A DNA stretch of 64,000 nt from Lachnospiraceae bacterium (lineage in GTDB: Bacteria > Bacillota > Clostridia > Lachnospirales > Lachnospiraceae): contig JAETRI010000014.1 in the NCBI GenBank assembly GCA_021770245.1, forward strand, positions 1 to 64,000, given 5' to 3'. The position numbers and the translations under genes were made by a program. Positions within the stretch are counted from its first letter, which is position 1. Each line of letters begins with the position of its first letter. Positions 47,710-57,280 of the stretch are shown piece by piece. The notes below the pieces were generated by a model. That model did not search any database, was not told where the DNA came from, and was given only the letters and a program-made list of their open reading frames with translations.

Positions 47710-49818
47710 TTAGGAAAGCACAATCTCCGTAAAGGAGAAGGAGCGGGCCTCAAAGGTGTGAGGGCCGTCGAGGGAGATATCGCCGCAGCGGGTTTCCTCG
47801 CGGATGTTCCCGTGGGAACGGATGGTTTCCTGGACGGCGCCGTCGGAGGCAAAAAGGCACAGCTTCCGGAAGGAGCCAAAGTGCCGGCCCAGCCGCGAGA
47901 AATCCAGGGTGATCAGGGCGTCCCGGTCGCATTTATTGACCAGATCCACGATCAGGCGGGTGCGGTCTGCGTCCCAGCTAACCTGCAGCTCCACGCTTTT
48001 CAGACTGTCCGGGGCATAACCCTCCACCTGCAGCGGCCAGGCGGCCGGGCTGCGGGACATCCATTTGAGCAGGATTCCCGATGCCGTTAAGATGGTCTCC
48101 TCTTTCGATACTTCGATGCAGGACTGGCCTGAGGTATTGCACAGGTTATTAAAGCACATGAAACGCGCCAGATCGCCGTAACGCTGATAATGGAGCAGAT
48201 TTCCCGCCATGGTGAGCGCATAAATCCAGGTGCGGCGGCTTTTGCAGAAATCGATATCATGGTCGGCATAGTACCGCCGTGTGAACGGCGCCAGGGTGAG
48301 ATCGCGGTTTTGCAGCGCTTCGGTGTCGGTATAGTAAATCGGATGCGGATGCGTGCGGTTGTATTGTTCTACGATCGCCATTTTTCGCTTGATGTTAAAG
48401 GGCTCGCACATCCGGTCGGCGATAAAGTCGATACAGTCCCCGCACAGCTCCAGCAGGTCTTCGATCACGTCGCTGAAGGCGTGGTAGGAGCAGATGCCGA
48501 TCTGAATGTCCGGGTCCGCCGTGCGCATGGCTTCGGCATATTTCCGCACGTATGCGGCATACTCCTCCTTTGTGAACCACCGCCAGCCCTCGTTGTCCAT
48601 TTCCCAATATGTGACATGGTAGGGCTCGGGATGGCCGTTTTGGGCGCGCAGCGCGCCCATGGGGGTCTGGGTGCTGCCGTTGCAGTATTCCACCCATTTC
48701 CGGGCCGTCTCGATCCCCAGCTTGGGATTAAGTACGTGCGTCAGATTGTAGCCGTGCCGCTGCAGACCGCCCCATTGCGTGATCTCCGGGAAGGACTGAA
48801 AATAAAACTGCTTGAAGGGATGGAACATATTGACCAACAGCAGCGGTTCGGCGCCGACTTTTTCACACAGATCCAGGAATTCGTCCGTTCCCACATCGTT
48901 GTAGTTGAGGTCGCCCCAGTTGATGCTGGGTTCCGGCTTCCGTGTGTTCTTCGGGCCGATGGCGTCCATCCAGTTATGGAAGGAACCGAAATTCCCGCCG
49001 GGAAAACGCAGGACGCTGGGGTGCAGCTCCCGGATGGCTTCCACGGCGTCGCTCCGCCAGCCGTCGGAGGAATGCTCCGGCATCAGGGAAAAGGCATCGC
49101 ACAGGACCCGGCTTTTTCCCGACGTGACGAGGGCAAAGGTCGCCCATACATCCCGCTTTACGGGACCCAGAATTGCTTCCCGCCAGCCGCCCTCCGCTTC
49201 CGGCTCCGCCAGCGCGGCTTGACAGAGGGGTTCTGCGTCGGAGGATGCGGTCTCATAGAGGCGAAGCTCCAAACCTACGCCGTCTCCGGCCAGCTTCTGG
49301 AAATAGCCGGTGAACCGGTAGGTTTCGCCCGCCCGGAGATATTTGCCGTCCTGTGCCACGCCTGCCATCCGTTCATCATAGTTGTCGATAATCAGGCAGT
49401 GTTTTCCGTGTACGCCGCCCGGCTCCTGGGAGAGCAGGACACCGTATCCCGGCGTCTGCGGGGTCAGATAGGAAGCGTCGCCGGTAATGCTTTCCGGCCG
49501 GTCCTTTCCGGGAAACGCATACCACCGGTTATGCTGGTAGGCGGAATGATACCATTCTTCCCGGGTCCAGTCATTGCCGAGCCCTTTGCCTTCCCCGCCG
49601 AACCAGTCGTAGGTCCCCTTGGCTATGGGCACGGCTTTTTCAAAACTGCGGTTAAACAGCATTTCGGTCCACATGCTTTCCACCTGATATCCGAACCCCA
49701 CCTCTATGAAGTTCCCGCACAGCATCCTGCTGGCCGGCGTCGAGGCATACTCTCTGGGCAGGACGGAAAAGATTTTGCTCCCGTTCGCAAACTCTTCCAT
49801 ATTTGTGATATTTTGCAT
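47710..49818 (-). CDS. GH51-type alpha-L-arabinofuranosidase
   Basis: The 702-aa enzyme should release L-arabinofuranose from arabinosides or arabinan pieces. It shows an N-terminal carbohydrate-binding-like region, the (beta/alpha)8 core with LRFPGGNFGSFHNWMDAIGP, the acid/base glutamate in YWEMDNEGW and the probable nucleophile in YYTDTEALQ, and a C-terminal beta domain. No signal peptide is visible, so it acts inside the cell on imported oligosaccharides. ATG 49818 follows GATAGGAGC of the tandem repeat leader. The ABC importer and two-component system lie divergently. Confidence 0.8.
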   Translation of the reverse strand: MQNITNMEEFANGSKIFSVLPREYASTPASRMLCGNFIEVGFGYQVESMWTEMLFNRSFEKAVPIAKGTYDWFGGEGKGLGNDWTREEWYHSAYQHNRWYAFPGKDRPESITGDASYLTPQTPGYGVLLSQEPGGVHGKHCLIIDNYDERMAGVAQDGKYLRAGETYRFTGYFQKLAGDGVGLELRLYETASSDAEPLCQAALAEPEAEGGWREAILGPVKRDVWATFALVTSGKSRVLCDAFSLMPEHSSDGWRSDAVEAIRELHPSVLRFPGGNFGSFHNWMDAIGPKNTRKPEPSINWGDLNYNDVGTDEFLDLCEKVGAEPLLLVNMFHPFKQFYFQSFPEITQWGGLQRHGYNLTHVLNPKLGIETARKWVEYCNGSTQTPMGALRAQNGHPEPYHVTYWEMDNEGWRWFTKEEYAAYVRKYAEAMRTADPDIQIGICSYHAFSDVIEDLLELCGDCIDFIADRMCEPFNIKRKMAIVEQYNRTHPHPIYYTDTEALQNRDLTLAPFTRRYYADHDIDFCKSRRTWIYALTMAGNLLHYQRYGDLARFMCFNNLCNTSGQSCIEVSKEETILTASGILLKWMSRSPAAWPLQVEGYAPDSLKSVELQVSWDADRTRLIVDLVNKCDRDALITLDFSRLGRHFGSFRKLCLFASDGAVQETIRSHGNIREETRCGDISLDGPHTFEARSFSFTEIVLS

Positions 49819-49820
49819 AT

Positions 49821-49954
49821 CTTGCTCCTATCTGCGCGCCCCGGCGCGCATATCAATCAGGGAGATTGAAAATTTATAATTTTCAATCTTGCTCCCGTCT
49901 GCGCGCCTTGGCGCGCATATCAATCAGGGAGATTGAAAATTTATAATTTTCAAT
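49821..49954 (-). repeat. Tandem 67-bp leader repeat upstream of the GH51 gene
   Basis: Two 67-bp copies (49821-49887, 49888-49954) match at 63 positions, and a third partial copy follows. Each holds GCGCGC/GCGCGC and GATTGAAAATT/AATTTTCAATC hairpins and a CTCC (GGAG on the transcribed strand) at the end. Two of the differences are in the loop between the GC arms, so the pairing is conserved. Confidence 0.8.
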
Positions 49955-50125
49955 CTTGCTCCCGTCCCTCCGGTTTTCATTATGCTTACCATACCCTGGA
50001 TTCCGTCGAAATACAATCTACTATTTTTACGCTTATCGGCCGGATTCGGCAAAATAAGGAATTATCGCACAGGGCCTTAAGCCTGTATAATACATATAGA
50101 AGAATCGGAAGGACGTGGATATTTG
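49955..50125. other. Divergent promoter region between GH51 and kinase genes
   Basis: About 170 bp, AT-rich in the middle (TACAATCTACTATTTTTACG). TATAAT occurs at 50086, upstream of the kinase gene, without a good -35 partner. No gene is seen. Confidence 0.35.
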
Positions 50126-52126
50126 ATGAGAAGCCAAGATACGTTTCATGAAATACAGGGACTGAAAATATCGCAGGAGGTACCTTCGATATGCGGGGGA
50201 AAAGGTTTGAAATTTCGTTTCAAATTCCTAATTAGGGCAATATCGCAGGCAGTGCCTGCGATACGCAAAGGGAAAGACAGGGTTTACGCAAAACTGCGCC
50301 GATACCCTCTCAGCATGCGGTTCTTTGTCGTCTGCCTGTTCCTTTGTATGGTCCCGCTGATCCTGACATCGGGCATCGTGTTTTTCAGTTCCTACCATCA
50401 GGAAGTGGAGAGCTATGTTTCTCTTGCCAGGCAGAGTATGGTGCAGATGAGCAATAATCTGTTCAGCCGCCTGATGAACCTGCGCACGGATGCGATCGAT
50501 CTGGCCTATAACAGCTACGTGCAGGATTATACGCACAATTACAGCAGGGAGAACTCCAACACGGGGCGCGTTCCGGTAACGGACGAGGTGGTTCATGCGG
50601 TGGTCGCCCGTTTTAATTCCACCTCCGACTCCGGCGGCCTGATCATCCTTTCCCCGGACGGCAGGCCCTGCTATGTGTATTACCAGAATCGGTTCTCCAT
50701 GTACTTATACGACGAAGCCAAACGGCAGATCATGGAAAATATCGAACAGAAAAACAGCGGATACTGGCATTATGCCATGCCCGATGATTATTATCTGAAA
50801 AATCTGGAGGGGCAGTGTTATCCGGCGCAGGAGGAGGAGCCGGTTATTTACTACAGCCTGAAAATGAAACGCCTGGTGGGAGACGAATATGTGGGTTATC
50901 TTTTGATGACGCTCCGTCCGGGGGTGCTGACGGAGCTTTTTTCCCAGATGGAAAGCGGAAACGACGTGTCCACCGTTTACCTGCTGGATCGGGACGGAAG
51001 GGTCATGATGCAAAACGGCGGGGAAGAGGCGGTTGACGAGACGGTTATGGAGCGCCTGAAGGAGGTGGATTCCTCCGGGGTTTCCACCTTTGCCTCCGAC
51101 AGGCTGTTCGGGGACTCCTTTATTGCCATGAAAATGGAGGAAACGGGATGGTACATCGTCAATGTAATCGACGGGGGAGCGCTCACCACGATGGCGCTGC
51201 GCAGCAGTATGGACGTTCTGTTTCTGCTGTTCGCCATGATGATCCTGATTCCCTGCATTTTCTATGTATTAAATCGGACCATCAGGCATCCGCTCCGGCG
51301 TATCCTCGGCGTCCTGGAGGAGGTGAAGCGGGGAGATTTTTCCGCCAGGATTCAGGATGTGGGAGGAGACGAGTTCGCCGTGATCGCCAAAAGCATTGAC
51401 AATATGTCGGAAAAGCTCACAACCATGATCCAGCAGGTGAAAAACAGCGAACAGCAGCGGCAGGAAGCGCAGATCGAATTGCTTCAGATGCAGATTAACC
51501 CGCATTTTATTACGAACACGCTCAATACGGTGGCCTGGATGGCGGATATGCAGCAGCAGGCGAAGCTGTCACATATTTTACAGAGCCTTTCGGCCCTGCT
51601 GAACCGTACGCTGCGTTCCGGACGGGAGTTTATCCCGCTTTCCGAAGAACTGGACTATATTAAATGGTACATTGATATTCAGCAGTACCGCGGGGTGGTG
51701 GATTACCGGCTGCATCTGTCCATAGACGAGGAGCTGATGCCGGTCCGTCTGCCTCCGTTTACGCTGGAGCCTTTGGTGGAGAATTCGGTGATCCATGGGA
51801 CCGGGGCCGGGCGAAGTACGCTGGATATTACGATCAAGGGATACCGTACGGGGGATGTGGTGGAGCTTTCGGTCACCGATAACGGATGCGGTATGGACGA
51901 AACGACGCTTAGGAAGCTGGAACAGATGCCGGAAAAACACGTCAGTAAGCTGTACAGCGTACACGGGATCGGCGTGGCGAATGTGCAGAAACGACTGCAG
52001 ATGTATTTCGGGACACAGTATGGGGTTTCCTATGACAGTATGCCGGGATGTTTCACCATGGCGGTGGTGCGGCTGCCGGTAACATTTGACGGGGAGGTGC
52101 AGCTTGTATCATGTGATGATCGTTGA
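50126..52126 (+). CDS. Sensor histidine kinase (YesM-like)
   Basis: The membrane kinase has a helix (MRFFVVCLFLCMVPLILTSG), an outer sensing region of about 250 residues, a second helix (DVLFLLFAMMILIPCIFYVL), HAMP (DFSARIQDVGGDEFAVIAKS), the phospho-acceptor motif QINPHFITNTLNTVAWM and ATPase boxes EPLVENSVIHGTG and VTDNGCGMD. ATG 50126 has a distant GGAAGGA site. The first 65 residues are odd: the DNA there is made of leader-repeat hairpins (50168-50263), so the true start may be nearer MRFFVV. It should pair with the regulator gene that overlaps its end. Confidence 0.85.
   Translation: MRSQDTFHEIQGLKISQEVPSICGGKGLKFRFKFLIRAISQAVPAIRKGKDRVYAKLRRYPLSMRFFVVCLFLCMVPLILTSGIVFFSSYHQEVESYVSLARQSMVQMSNNLFSRLMNLRTDAIDLAYNSYVQDYTHNYSRENSNTGRVPVTDEVVHAVVARFNSTSDSGGLIILSPDGRPCYVYYQNRFSMYLYDEAKRQIMENIEQKNSGYWHYAMPDDYYLKNLEGQCYPAQEEEPVIYYSLKMKRLVGDEYVGYLLMTLRPGVLTELFSQMESGNDVSTVYLLDRDGRVMMQNGGEEAVDETVMERLKEVDSSGVSTFASDRLFGDSFIAMKMEETGWYIVNVIDGGALTTMALRSSMDVLFLLFAMMILIPCIFYVLNRTIRHPLRRILGVLEEVKRGDFSARIQDVGGDEFAVIAKSIDNMSEKLTTMIQQVKNSEQQRQEAQIELLQMQINPHFITNTLNTVAWMADMQQQAKLSHILQSLSALLNRTLRSGREFIPLSEELDYIKWYIDIQQYRGVVDYRLHLSIDEELMPVRLPPFTLEPLVENSVIHGTGAGRSTLDITIKGYRTGDVVELSVTDNGCGMDETTLRKLEQMPEKHVSKLYSVHGIGVANVQKRLQMYFGTQYGVSYDSMPGCFTMAVVRLPVTFDGEVQLVSCDDR
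50168..50263 (+). promoter_or_regulatory. Leader-repeat hairpins within the kinase N-terminal coding region
   Basis: ATATCG/CGATAT around AGGTACCT (50168-50192), TTTGAAA/TTTCAAA (50206-50224), and TATCGCAGGCA/TGCCTGCGATA (50241-50263). A ribosome-site-like AGGAGG lies in the first one. They are in frame with the kinase gene. Confidence 0.55.
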
Positions 52127-53717
52127 CGACGAGTTATATGCCAGGACCCGGGTGAAGGTGGATCTTCATCTGGAGCAGGACGGGTTTCTGGTGGACCAGG
52201 AGGCGTCCAGCGGGCAGGAGGCGCTGAAAAAAATGTGCGCCCAACGGCCGGATATTCTGATGATAGACATGCGTATGCCCGTTATGGACGGGGTGGAGCT
52301 TTTAAAACGGGTGAAACGGCTGTATCCGGATCTTCCCGCGGTCGCGTTGAGCGGCTATGAGGATTTCGTATATGTACGATCCAGCCTGAAGCTGGGGGCA
52401 GTGGATTATCTGCTCAAGCACGACCTGAACCGGGAAGTGGTTCTGGAGGCCCTGCAGAAGTGCGCCGAGCAGATCCGGCAGTCCAGCCAGAAAGAAAAGG
52501 ACAGCCGGATGTTCCAGACTCAGCTGCAGATAGGCAGGATCGCCGGACAGAGACAGGCCGTATTACAGCTCCTGCGGGGAGGCGCGTGCACGGAGCCCTC
52601 TTCTTGGGCGGAAAGTCTGCCTTTTCTCGGACGGGGAGGCAATCTCCAGCTTATCTTGATGCAGCTGGACGACATGCGCAGGCTGGAGCATTCAAACGGG
52701 AAAATCGAACTGGTCATGCTGGGCCCGACGATCCTTTCCATCCTGCAGGAGGTGATCGGACAGTATGCCCAGGGCGTAATCGTGGAAATCGGCAGCGGGG
52801 AATTCGTCATTCTCGCTTCGTTTGAAGGATTTACCAGCCGGCAGTCGCTATGGAGCATCGGCCGTCAGCTGGTGCAGTCCCTGCGGCATAATCTGGAGAA
52901 ATATACCAATCTGACCGCCTGCTTTGTGCTGGGCAGAATCGTGCAGCGCCCCTCCGATCTGGCGGAGTGCTATCACCAGGTCCGGCAGGAAATGTCTCTG
53001 CGGTATTTAACCGGCCGAAGTTCCTTAATCGACGTATCGGAAGGACGGGCGGCGGAGGCGGGAAGTTTACTCACGCTGGATGCGGCGAAGGAAAAGGAGA
53101 TTGCCACAGCCGTGGAGCGGCGCGACCGGGCGGCGTGTATGGCCATCCTGCAGACGGTGTTCGACGACTTTCTGCATTACGAGTCAGACCGTACCTCCTG
53201 CCAGGTAGCATGCCTGGAGCTTTTGAACCTGGTGGTACGCAATATCCGTTCCATGCCGTTTTGCGCGCAGCTGCAGGACTTCTGCACCTGCATGAAGAGC
53301 GAGGTGCTAACCAGCGACAGCATTCAGGACAACCGCAGCCAGCTCGTTACGACCTATGAAAAGCTGTTCGACTTTCTGGAGGAGGCGGATCAGTATTCGA
53401 AATATAATGCCAACACCATTAAGGCCCTGGAATATATCCACGCACATTACCGGGAGGAAATCAGCCTGGACGAAGCGGCGAGGCGGCTGAATGTGAATAA
53501 ATCCTATCTCAGCCGGATCTTCAGCCATGACTGTCGGAGGAGCTTCACGGAATATGTGGCATACTATCGCATCGAGCAGGCCAAAAGCCTGCTGGATCAG
53601 GGTCTGTCGATCAAGGAAGTGTCGGAGGCGGTCGGTATCGGCAATCAGTCCTACTTTTTCCGCGTATTTAAAGCCTATACGGGCACGACTCCGCACAATT
53701 ACGGTAAAAAGGTATAA
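52104..53717 (+). CDS. AraC-type response regulator (YesN-like)
   Basis: The 537-aa protein has a receiver domain (MIVDDELYARTRVKVDLHLE, phosphoacceptor in DILMIDMRMPVMDGVELL, AVALSGYEDFVYV, and the lysine of YLLKHDLN), a middle region, and a C-terminal AraC domain (LDEAARRLNVNKSYLSRIFS and IKEVSEAVGIGNQSYFFRVF). The likely start is TTG 52104, 6 nt after GGAGG, giving the canonical YHVMIVDDE beginning; it overlaps the kinase gene by 23 nt. It probably activates the downstream transporter and the divergent GH51 gene. Confidence 0.9.
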   Translation: MYHVMIVDDELYARTRVKVDLHLEQDGFLVDQEASSGQEALKKMCAQRPDILMIDMRMPVMDGVELLKRVKRLYPDLPAVALSGYEDFVYVRSSLKLGAVDYLLKHDLNREVVLEALQKCAEQIRQSSQKEKDSRMFQTQLQIGRIAGQRQAVLQLLRGGACTEPSSWAESLPFLGRGGNLQLILMQLDDMRRLEHSNGKIELVMLGPTILSILQEVIGQYAQGVIVEIGSGEFVILASFEGFTSRQSLWSIGRQLVQSLRHNLEKYTNLTACFVLGRIVQRPSDLAECYHQVRQEMSLRYLTGRSSLIDVSEGRAAEAGSLLTLDAAKEKEIATAVERRDRAACMAILQTVFDDFLHYESDRTSCQVACLELLNLVVRNIRSMPFCAQLQDFCTCMKSEVLTSDSIQDNRSQLVTTYEKLFDFLEEADQYSKYNANTIKALEYIHAHYREEISLDEAARRLNVNKSYLSRIFSHDCRRSFTEYVAYYRIEQAKSLLDQGLSIKEVSEAVGIGNQSYFFRVFKAYTGTTPHNYGKKV

Positions 53718-53877
53718 ATCGTGCATAAAAGGTAACGAATTTGAACAAAAATGCTTGCACATATTTTACATGAAAGGGGAAAATGTGACAACGCAGTGGA
53801 TTGGATATGGGTGGATTTCTCTCTATAATGAACAAAAGAGGGCAGGAAACTTATTGAAAAAAGGAGGAGAATGTACC

Positions 53878-55275
53878 ATGAAAAAAATCATAGCTTTTCT
53901 TTTGCTCTTGACCATGCTCGTGTCCGTTACAGCCTGTTCCGGTAACAGCGCTTCATCCGGCAGCGATGCGGCGAACGATAACAGCGCGCCGGCACAGGAG
54001 AGCGCCGCATCGGAGGAGGACAGCAAGGCCGCAAAAGAGGAAGAACCGGCCGAGGCAGCCGACCCGATCGAACTGACCTGCTGGGTGAACGAGGAACATG
54101 TGGACATCTTTGAAACCGGCGAGAGGCTATATAACGAGCAGCATCCGCAGAATCCGATTAAGCTGAGCCTGGAGTTTTATCCGGTGGCGGAGATGCACAA
54201 CAAGCTGCTCATCGCGCTGCAGTCCGGCGTGGGAGCGCCCGACATTGTGGATATCAACTTAACCTGGTGGTCCAATTTCCTGCAGGGCGATATCCAGCTG
54301 GTTCCGCTCAATGATATCGTTGAGCCGGAGTTGGATCATATGGTTACCTCCCGCTTTGATTTATACGCCAAGGACGGCACCTATTACGGCATTCCCACCC
54401 ATGTGGGCGCCACGGTTATGTATTACAATATGGACGTGATTGAGAAGGCAGGCGTTACCATCGAGGAAATCGATGCGATCGAAACCTGGGATCAGTATCT
54501 GGAGGTCGGCCGTAAGGTGACCGCGGCCAGCGATGTGGCCTGGACGGCTTACGAAACCCTGAATCAGCGCCCTTATTGGCCTCTGTTAAACGAATGCGGC
54601 CTGGATTACATCGACGAAAACGGCGAAGTGACAATGGATAACGAAGAGAACATCGCCCTCCTGGAGTGGATGTACGACGTGTTCCAGGAAGGGCTGGCGG
54701 TGGAGGCCCCCGGCGGCGACCTGATCAACGAGAATTTCTACAACTGGATGAATGCCGGCAACTGCGCCTCTATCCTGATGCCCTCCTGGTATATGGTGCG
54801 TCTGACGAGTTACGTGCCTGACCTTTCCGGGAAAATGATCATCCGCCCGGTGCCCGTGTTTGAAAAGGGACAGCCGCATTCCACCTGCGTGGGAGGCACG
54901 CCCACTGCGATTACGGTGCAGTGTGAACACATTGAAGAGGCGAAAGAACTGCTCTATTGGGCCAAGCTGAGCGACGAGGGTTCCATCAATATCTGGGAAA
55001 GCCGTGCATTTGATCCGGTGAACATCAATGTATGGACGGACGAACGTTTAACCGAGCCTATGGAGTATTTTTCCGGCGAATCGTTCTTTGAAATCATGCT
55101 TCCCTATATCAAAGACGGAATCCCTTCCCCGACCAATCCCGGCGATGCGAAATCGACGACCGCCCAGGAGCTGATGCGCAACAATGTGATGTATCAGGTA
55201 TTCGTCACACAGGAAAAGACGCCGGCCCAGGCGTTGACCGATGCGGCGAATGAGGTACGCGCATCCGGTAATTAA
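53878..55275 (+). CDS. ABC-transporter sugar-binding lipoprotein
   Basis: The 465-aa protein has a signal peptide with lipobox SVTAC (Cys20), an acidic linker, and a CUT1-type solute-binding fold (ELTCWVNEEHVDIFETGERL, GAPDIVDINLTWWSNFLQGD, GTYYGIPTHVGATVMYYNMD, CVGGTPTAITVQCEHIEEAK). ATG 53878 follows AAAGGAGGAG; a nearer ATG is out of frame. It is anchored outside the membrane and delivers an oligosaccharide, probably arabinose-containing given the GH51 gene, to the next two proteins. Confidence 0.9.
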   Translation: MKKIIAFLLLLTMLVSVTACSGNSASSGSDAANDNSAPAQESAASEEDSKAAKEEEPAEAADPIELTCWVNEEHVDIFETGERLYNEQHPQNPIKLSLEFYPVAEMHNKLLIALQSGVGAPDIVDINLTWWSNFLQGDIQLVPLNDIVEPELDHMVTSRFDLYAKDGTYYGIPTHVGATVMYYNMDVIEKAGVTIEEIDAIETWDQYLEVGRKVTAASDVAWTAYETLNQRPYWPLLNECGLDYIDENGEVTMDNEENIALLEWMYDVFQEGLAVEAPGGDLINENFYNWMNAGNCASILMPSWYMVRLTSYVPDLSGKMIIRPVPVFEKGQPHSTCVGGTPTAITVQCEHIEEAKELLYWAKLSDEGSINIWESRAFDPVNINVWTDERLTEPMEYFSGESFFEIMLPYIKDGIPSPTNPGDAKSTTAQELMRNNVMYQVFVTQEKTPAQALTDAANEVRASGN

Positions 55276-55365
55276 CCGAAAAATGTAGGAAGTGATCTGT
55301 CAGGGGCTGCTGCAGAGAAAACGATGCGGCAGCCCCAGACGTTATCATGTGAGGTGGTGAATAAA

Positions 55366-56286
55366 GTGCAGACAAAAAAGGCGCGCGGTTCGTGGAATCC
55401 GAAGAAGCTTCTTTACAGCAAGAAGCTGGCCCCCTATCTCTTCGTGGCCCCGTTTGTGGCCTCGTTTCTGATCTTTTTTTTATACCCTTCCGTCGAGACG
55501 GTACGCATGAGTTTCATGCATATGGAGGGATTTGGCAAGGAGACGTTTGTCGGCCTGGATAATTATGCCCGGCTGTTTAATTATCATTTCGGCAATGCCG
55601 TCCTCACCAATACCGTCTACACGCTCTGTATTCTTGCGATTATGATGACGGTCCCGCCGGTCCTGGCGGTGGTGGTCAATTCCAAGCTTTTGAAGCTTCG
55701 AAACGTCTTTCGGGCCGCCTTTTTTATTCCGTCCCTGGTGTCGGCCCTGATCGCCGGTATCGCCTTCCGCCTGATGTTCAGCGATATGGATTCCGGCCTG
55801 TTCAACCGGATCCTGCACCTGTTCGGGAAGGAAAGCGTCGCCTGGAATATGGGATACGGGACGGGGATCCTGATGATGGTGGTGCTGGACGTGTGGAAGT
55901 CTCTGGGCATCAATATGGTATACTGCCTGTCCGCCCTGCAGAGCATTCCGTCCGACATCTATGAATCGGCGGAAATAGACGGGGCCAATGCGTTCCGTAA
56001 ATTCTGGTATATTACGGTCCCGATGCTCAAACCCACGCTGGTGTACATCTTCACCCTCACGGTGATCGCCGGCTACCGGATGTTCACCGAAAGCTACGTA
56101 TATTGGGTGGATACCACGCCGGGAGATATCGGGCTTACCATCGTAAGATATCTGTACCAAATGTCGTTCCAGCGCAACGATATCGGTTTCGGATGCGCAA
56201 TCGGAATCGTACTGCTGGCCATTATCATGCTGATTAACCTGATTCAGCTTCGCGGGTTCGGAATGTTTCGTAAGGAGAACGATTGA
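55366..56286 (+). CDS. ABC-transporter permease (CUT1, MalF-like)
   Basis: The 306-aa membrane subunit has six hydrophobic helices, beginning with LAPYLFVAPFVASFLIFFLY, and the EAA loop YESAEIDGANAFRKFWYITV. GTG 55366 is preferred: GAGGTGG lies 8 nt upstream, whereas the earlier ATG 55324 has no ribosome site. It functions with the downstream permease and, as no ATPase is encoded here, with a shared ATPase encoded elsewhere. Confidence 0.88.
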   Translation: MQTKKARGSWNPKKLLYSKKLAPYLFVAPFVASFLIFFLYPSVETVRMSFMHMEGFGKETFVGLDNYARLFNYHFGNAVLTNTVYTLCILAIMMTVPPVLAVVVNSKLLKLRNVFRAAFFIPSLVSALIAGIAFRLMFSDMDSGLFNRILHLFGKESVAWNMGYGTGILMMVVLDVWKSLGINMVYCLSALQSIPSDIYESAEIDGANAFRKFWYITVPMLKPTLVYIFTLTVIAGYRMFTESYVYWVDTTPGDIGLTIVRYLYQMSFQRNDIGFGCAIGIVLLAIIMLINLIQLRGFGMFRKEND

Positions 56287-56288
56287 CG

Positions 56289-57125
56289 ATGAAAAAGAAA
56301 ATCTCATTACAATCCGTCATATTAACACTGATCGTCCTGGCCCTCGCCGCGTGCCTTTTGTTCCCTGTGTATTTTCTGGTGGTGGCTTCCCTGCAGCCCA
56401 CGCAGTATATGTTCAGCAGGGGTATGTCCCTGGTCCTGGGGGATACGGGGACGCTGGACAACTACCGGACGCTGTTTGCCTACCGGGAGGGGATGTACTT
56501 TACCTGGTATAAAAACAGCATTCTGATTACGCTGCTGCAGACGGTGCTGTCCCTGTTTTTTTCCAGCATGGCGGGATATGCGCTGGGCGTATACCGGTTC
56601 CGCGGGAGAGGGGTGGTATTCACGCTGATGCTTCTGGTTATGATGATCCCCCTGGAGATTATCATGCTGCCGCTGTACAAGCTCAGCATTGCCATGCACA
56701 GCATCAACACGGTCGCAGGCGTGATCCTGCCTTTCATCCTGTCGCCCATCTGCATCTTTTTCTTCCAGCAGTTTGTCTCGGGGCTGGGGGTCAGTTTCAT
56801 GGAGGCCGGACGGATAGACGGCTGTACCGAGTTCGGCATCTATTTCCGGATCATGGTTCCGCTGATGAAGCCGGCCTTTGGGGCGATGACGATCCTGACG
56901 GCGATGAACAGCTGGAACGGTTTCCTGTGGCCTCTTATCGTGCTGCGCACGAATGAGAATCTGACACTGCCGATCGGCCTGGCATCGCTCATCAGCGCCA
57001 ATGCACAGAAAATGGAAGTCCTTTTGCCCGGCGCCGTGCTTTCTATCCTGCCGATCGTGATTCTGTTTTTGTTCAACCAGAAGAAGTTCATCAGCGGATT
57101 GACGAGCGGCGGCGTCAAGGCATAG
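56289..57125 (+). CDS. ABC-transporter permease (CUT1, MalG-like)
   Basis: The 278-aa protein has an N-terminal helix (VILTLIVLALAACLLFPVYF) and the EAA loop MEAGRIDGCTEFGIYFRIMV, with ending FNQKKFISGLTSGGVKA typical of MalG-type subunits. ATG 56289 is 10 nt after AGGAG and begins 2 nt after the stop of the first permease; a TTG at 56283 is an alternative. It completes the importer. Confidence 0.88.
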   Translation: MKKKISLQSVILTLIVLALAACLLFPVYFLVVASLQPTQYMFSRGMSLVLGDTGTLDNYRTLFAYREGMYFTWYKNSILITLLQTVLSLFFSSMAGYALGVYRFRGRGVVFTLMLLVMMIPLEIIMLPLYKLSIAMHSINTVAGVILPFILSPICIFFFQQFVSGLGVSFMEAGRIDGCTEFGIYFRIMVPLMKPAFGAMTILTAMNSWNGFLWPLIVLRTNENLTLPIGLASLISANAQKMEVLLPGAVLSILPIVILFLFNQKKFISGLTSGGVKA

Positions 57126-57176
57126 GCCGAAGGGGGAAGATCTCAGGCCTCCGGACGGCAGATTCTGATTGGGGCG

Positions 57177-57280
57177 GCCGCGCAGGAGGCGGCATGAAGG
57201 GATAGAATCGCAGATGCGAAACCGCATTTGGGAATTTCGCATCGCGAAGCCGCAAAGGACGCGGCATGAAAGGATTGATT
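57177..57280 (+). promoter_or_regulatory. Hairpin leader before the TIM-barrel gene
   Basis: GCCGC/GCGGC (57177-57193) then ATGAAGGGAT; ATGCGAAA/TTTCGCAT (57214-57242); GCCGC/GCGGC (57249-57265) then ATGAAAGGATTG, whose AAAGGA serves ATG 57281. The ATG inside the repeat at 57266 is part of the ribosome-site cassette, not the likely start. Confidence 0.65.

Noticed and set aside
48190-49869. A 559-codon open frame antisense to the GH51 gene
   Set aside because: The opposite strand has a full GH51 enzyme with catalytic motifs and a repeat-borne ribosome site; the antisense frame has none.
49821-49954. A CRISPR array at the tandem repeat
   Set aside because: Units abut with no unique spacers, each unit contains a ribosome site and two hairpins, and no cas gene is near.
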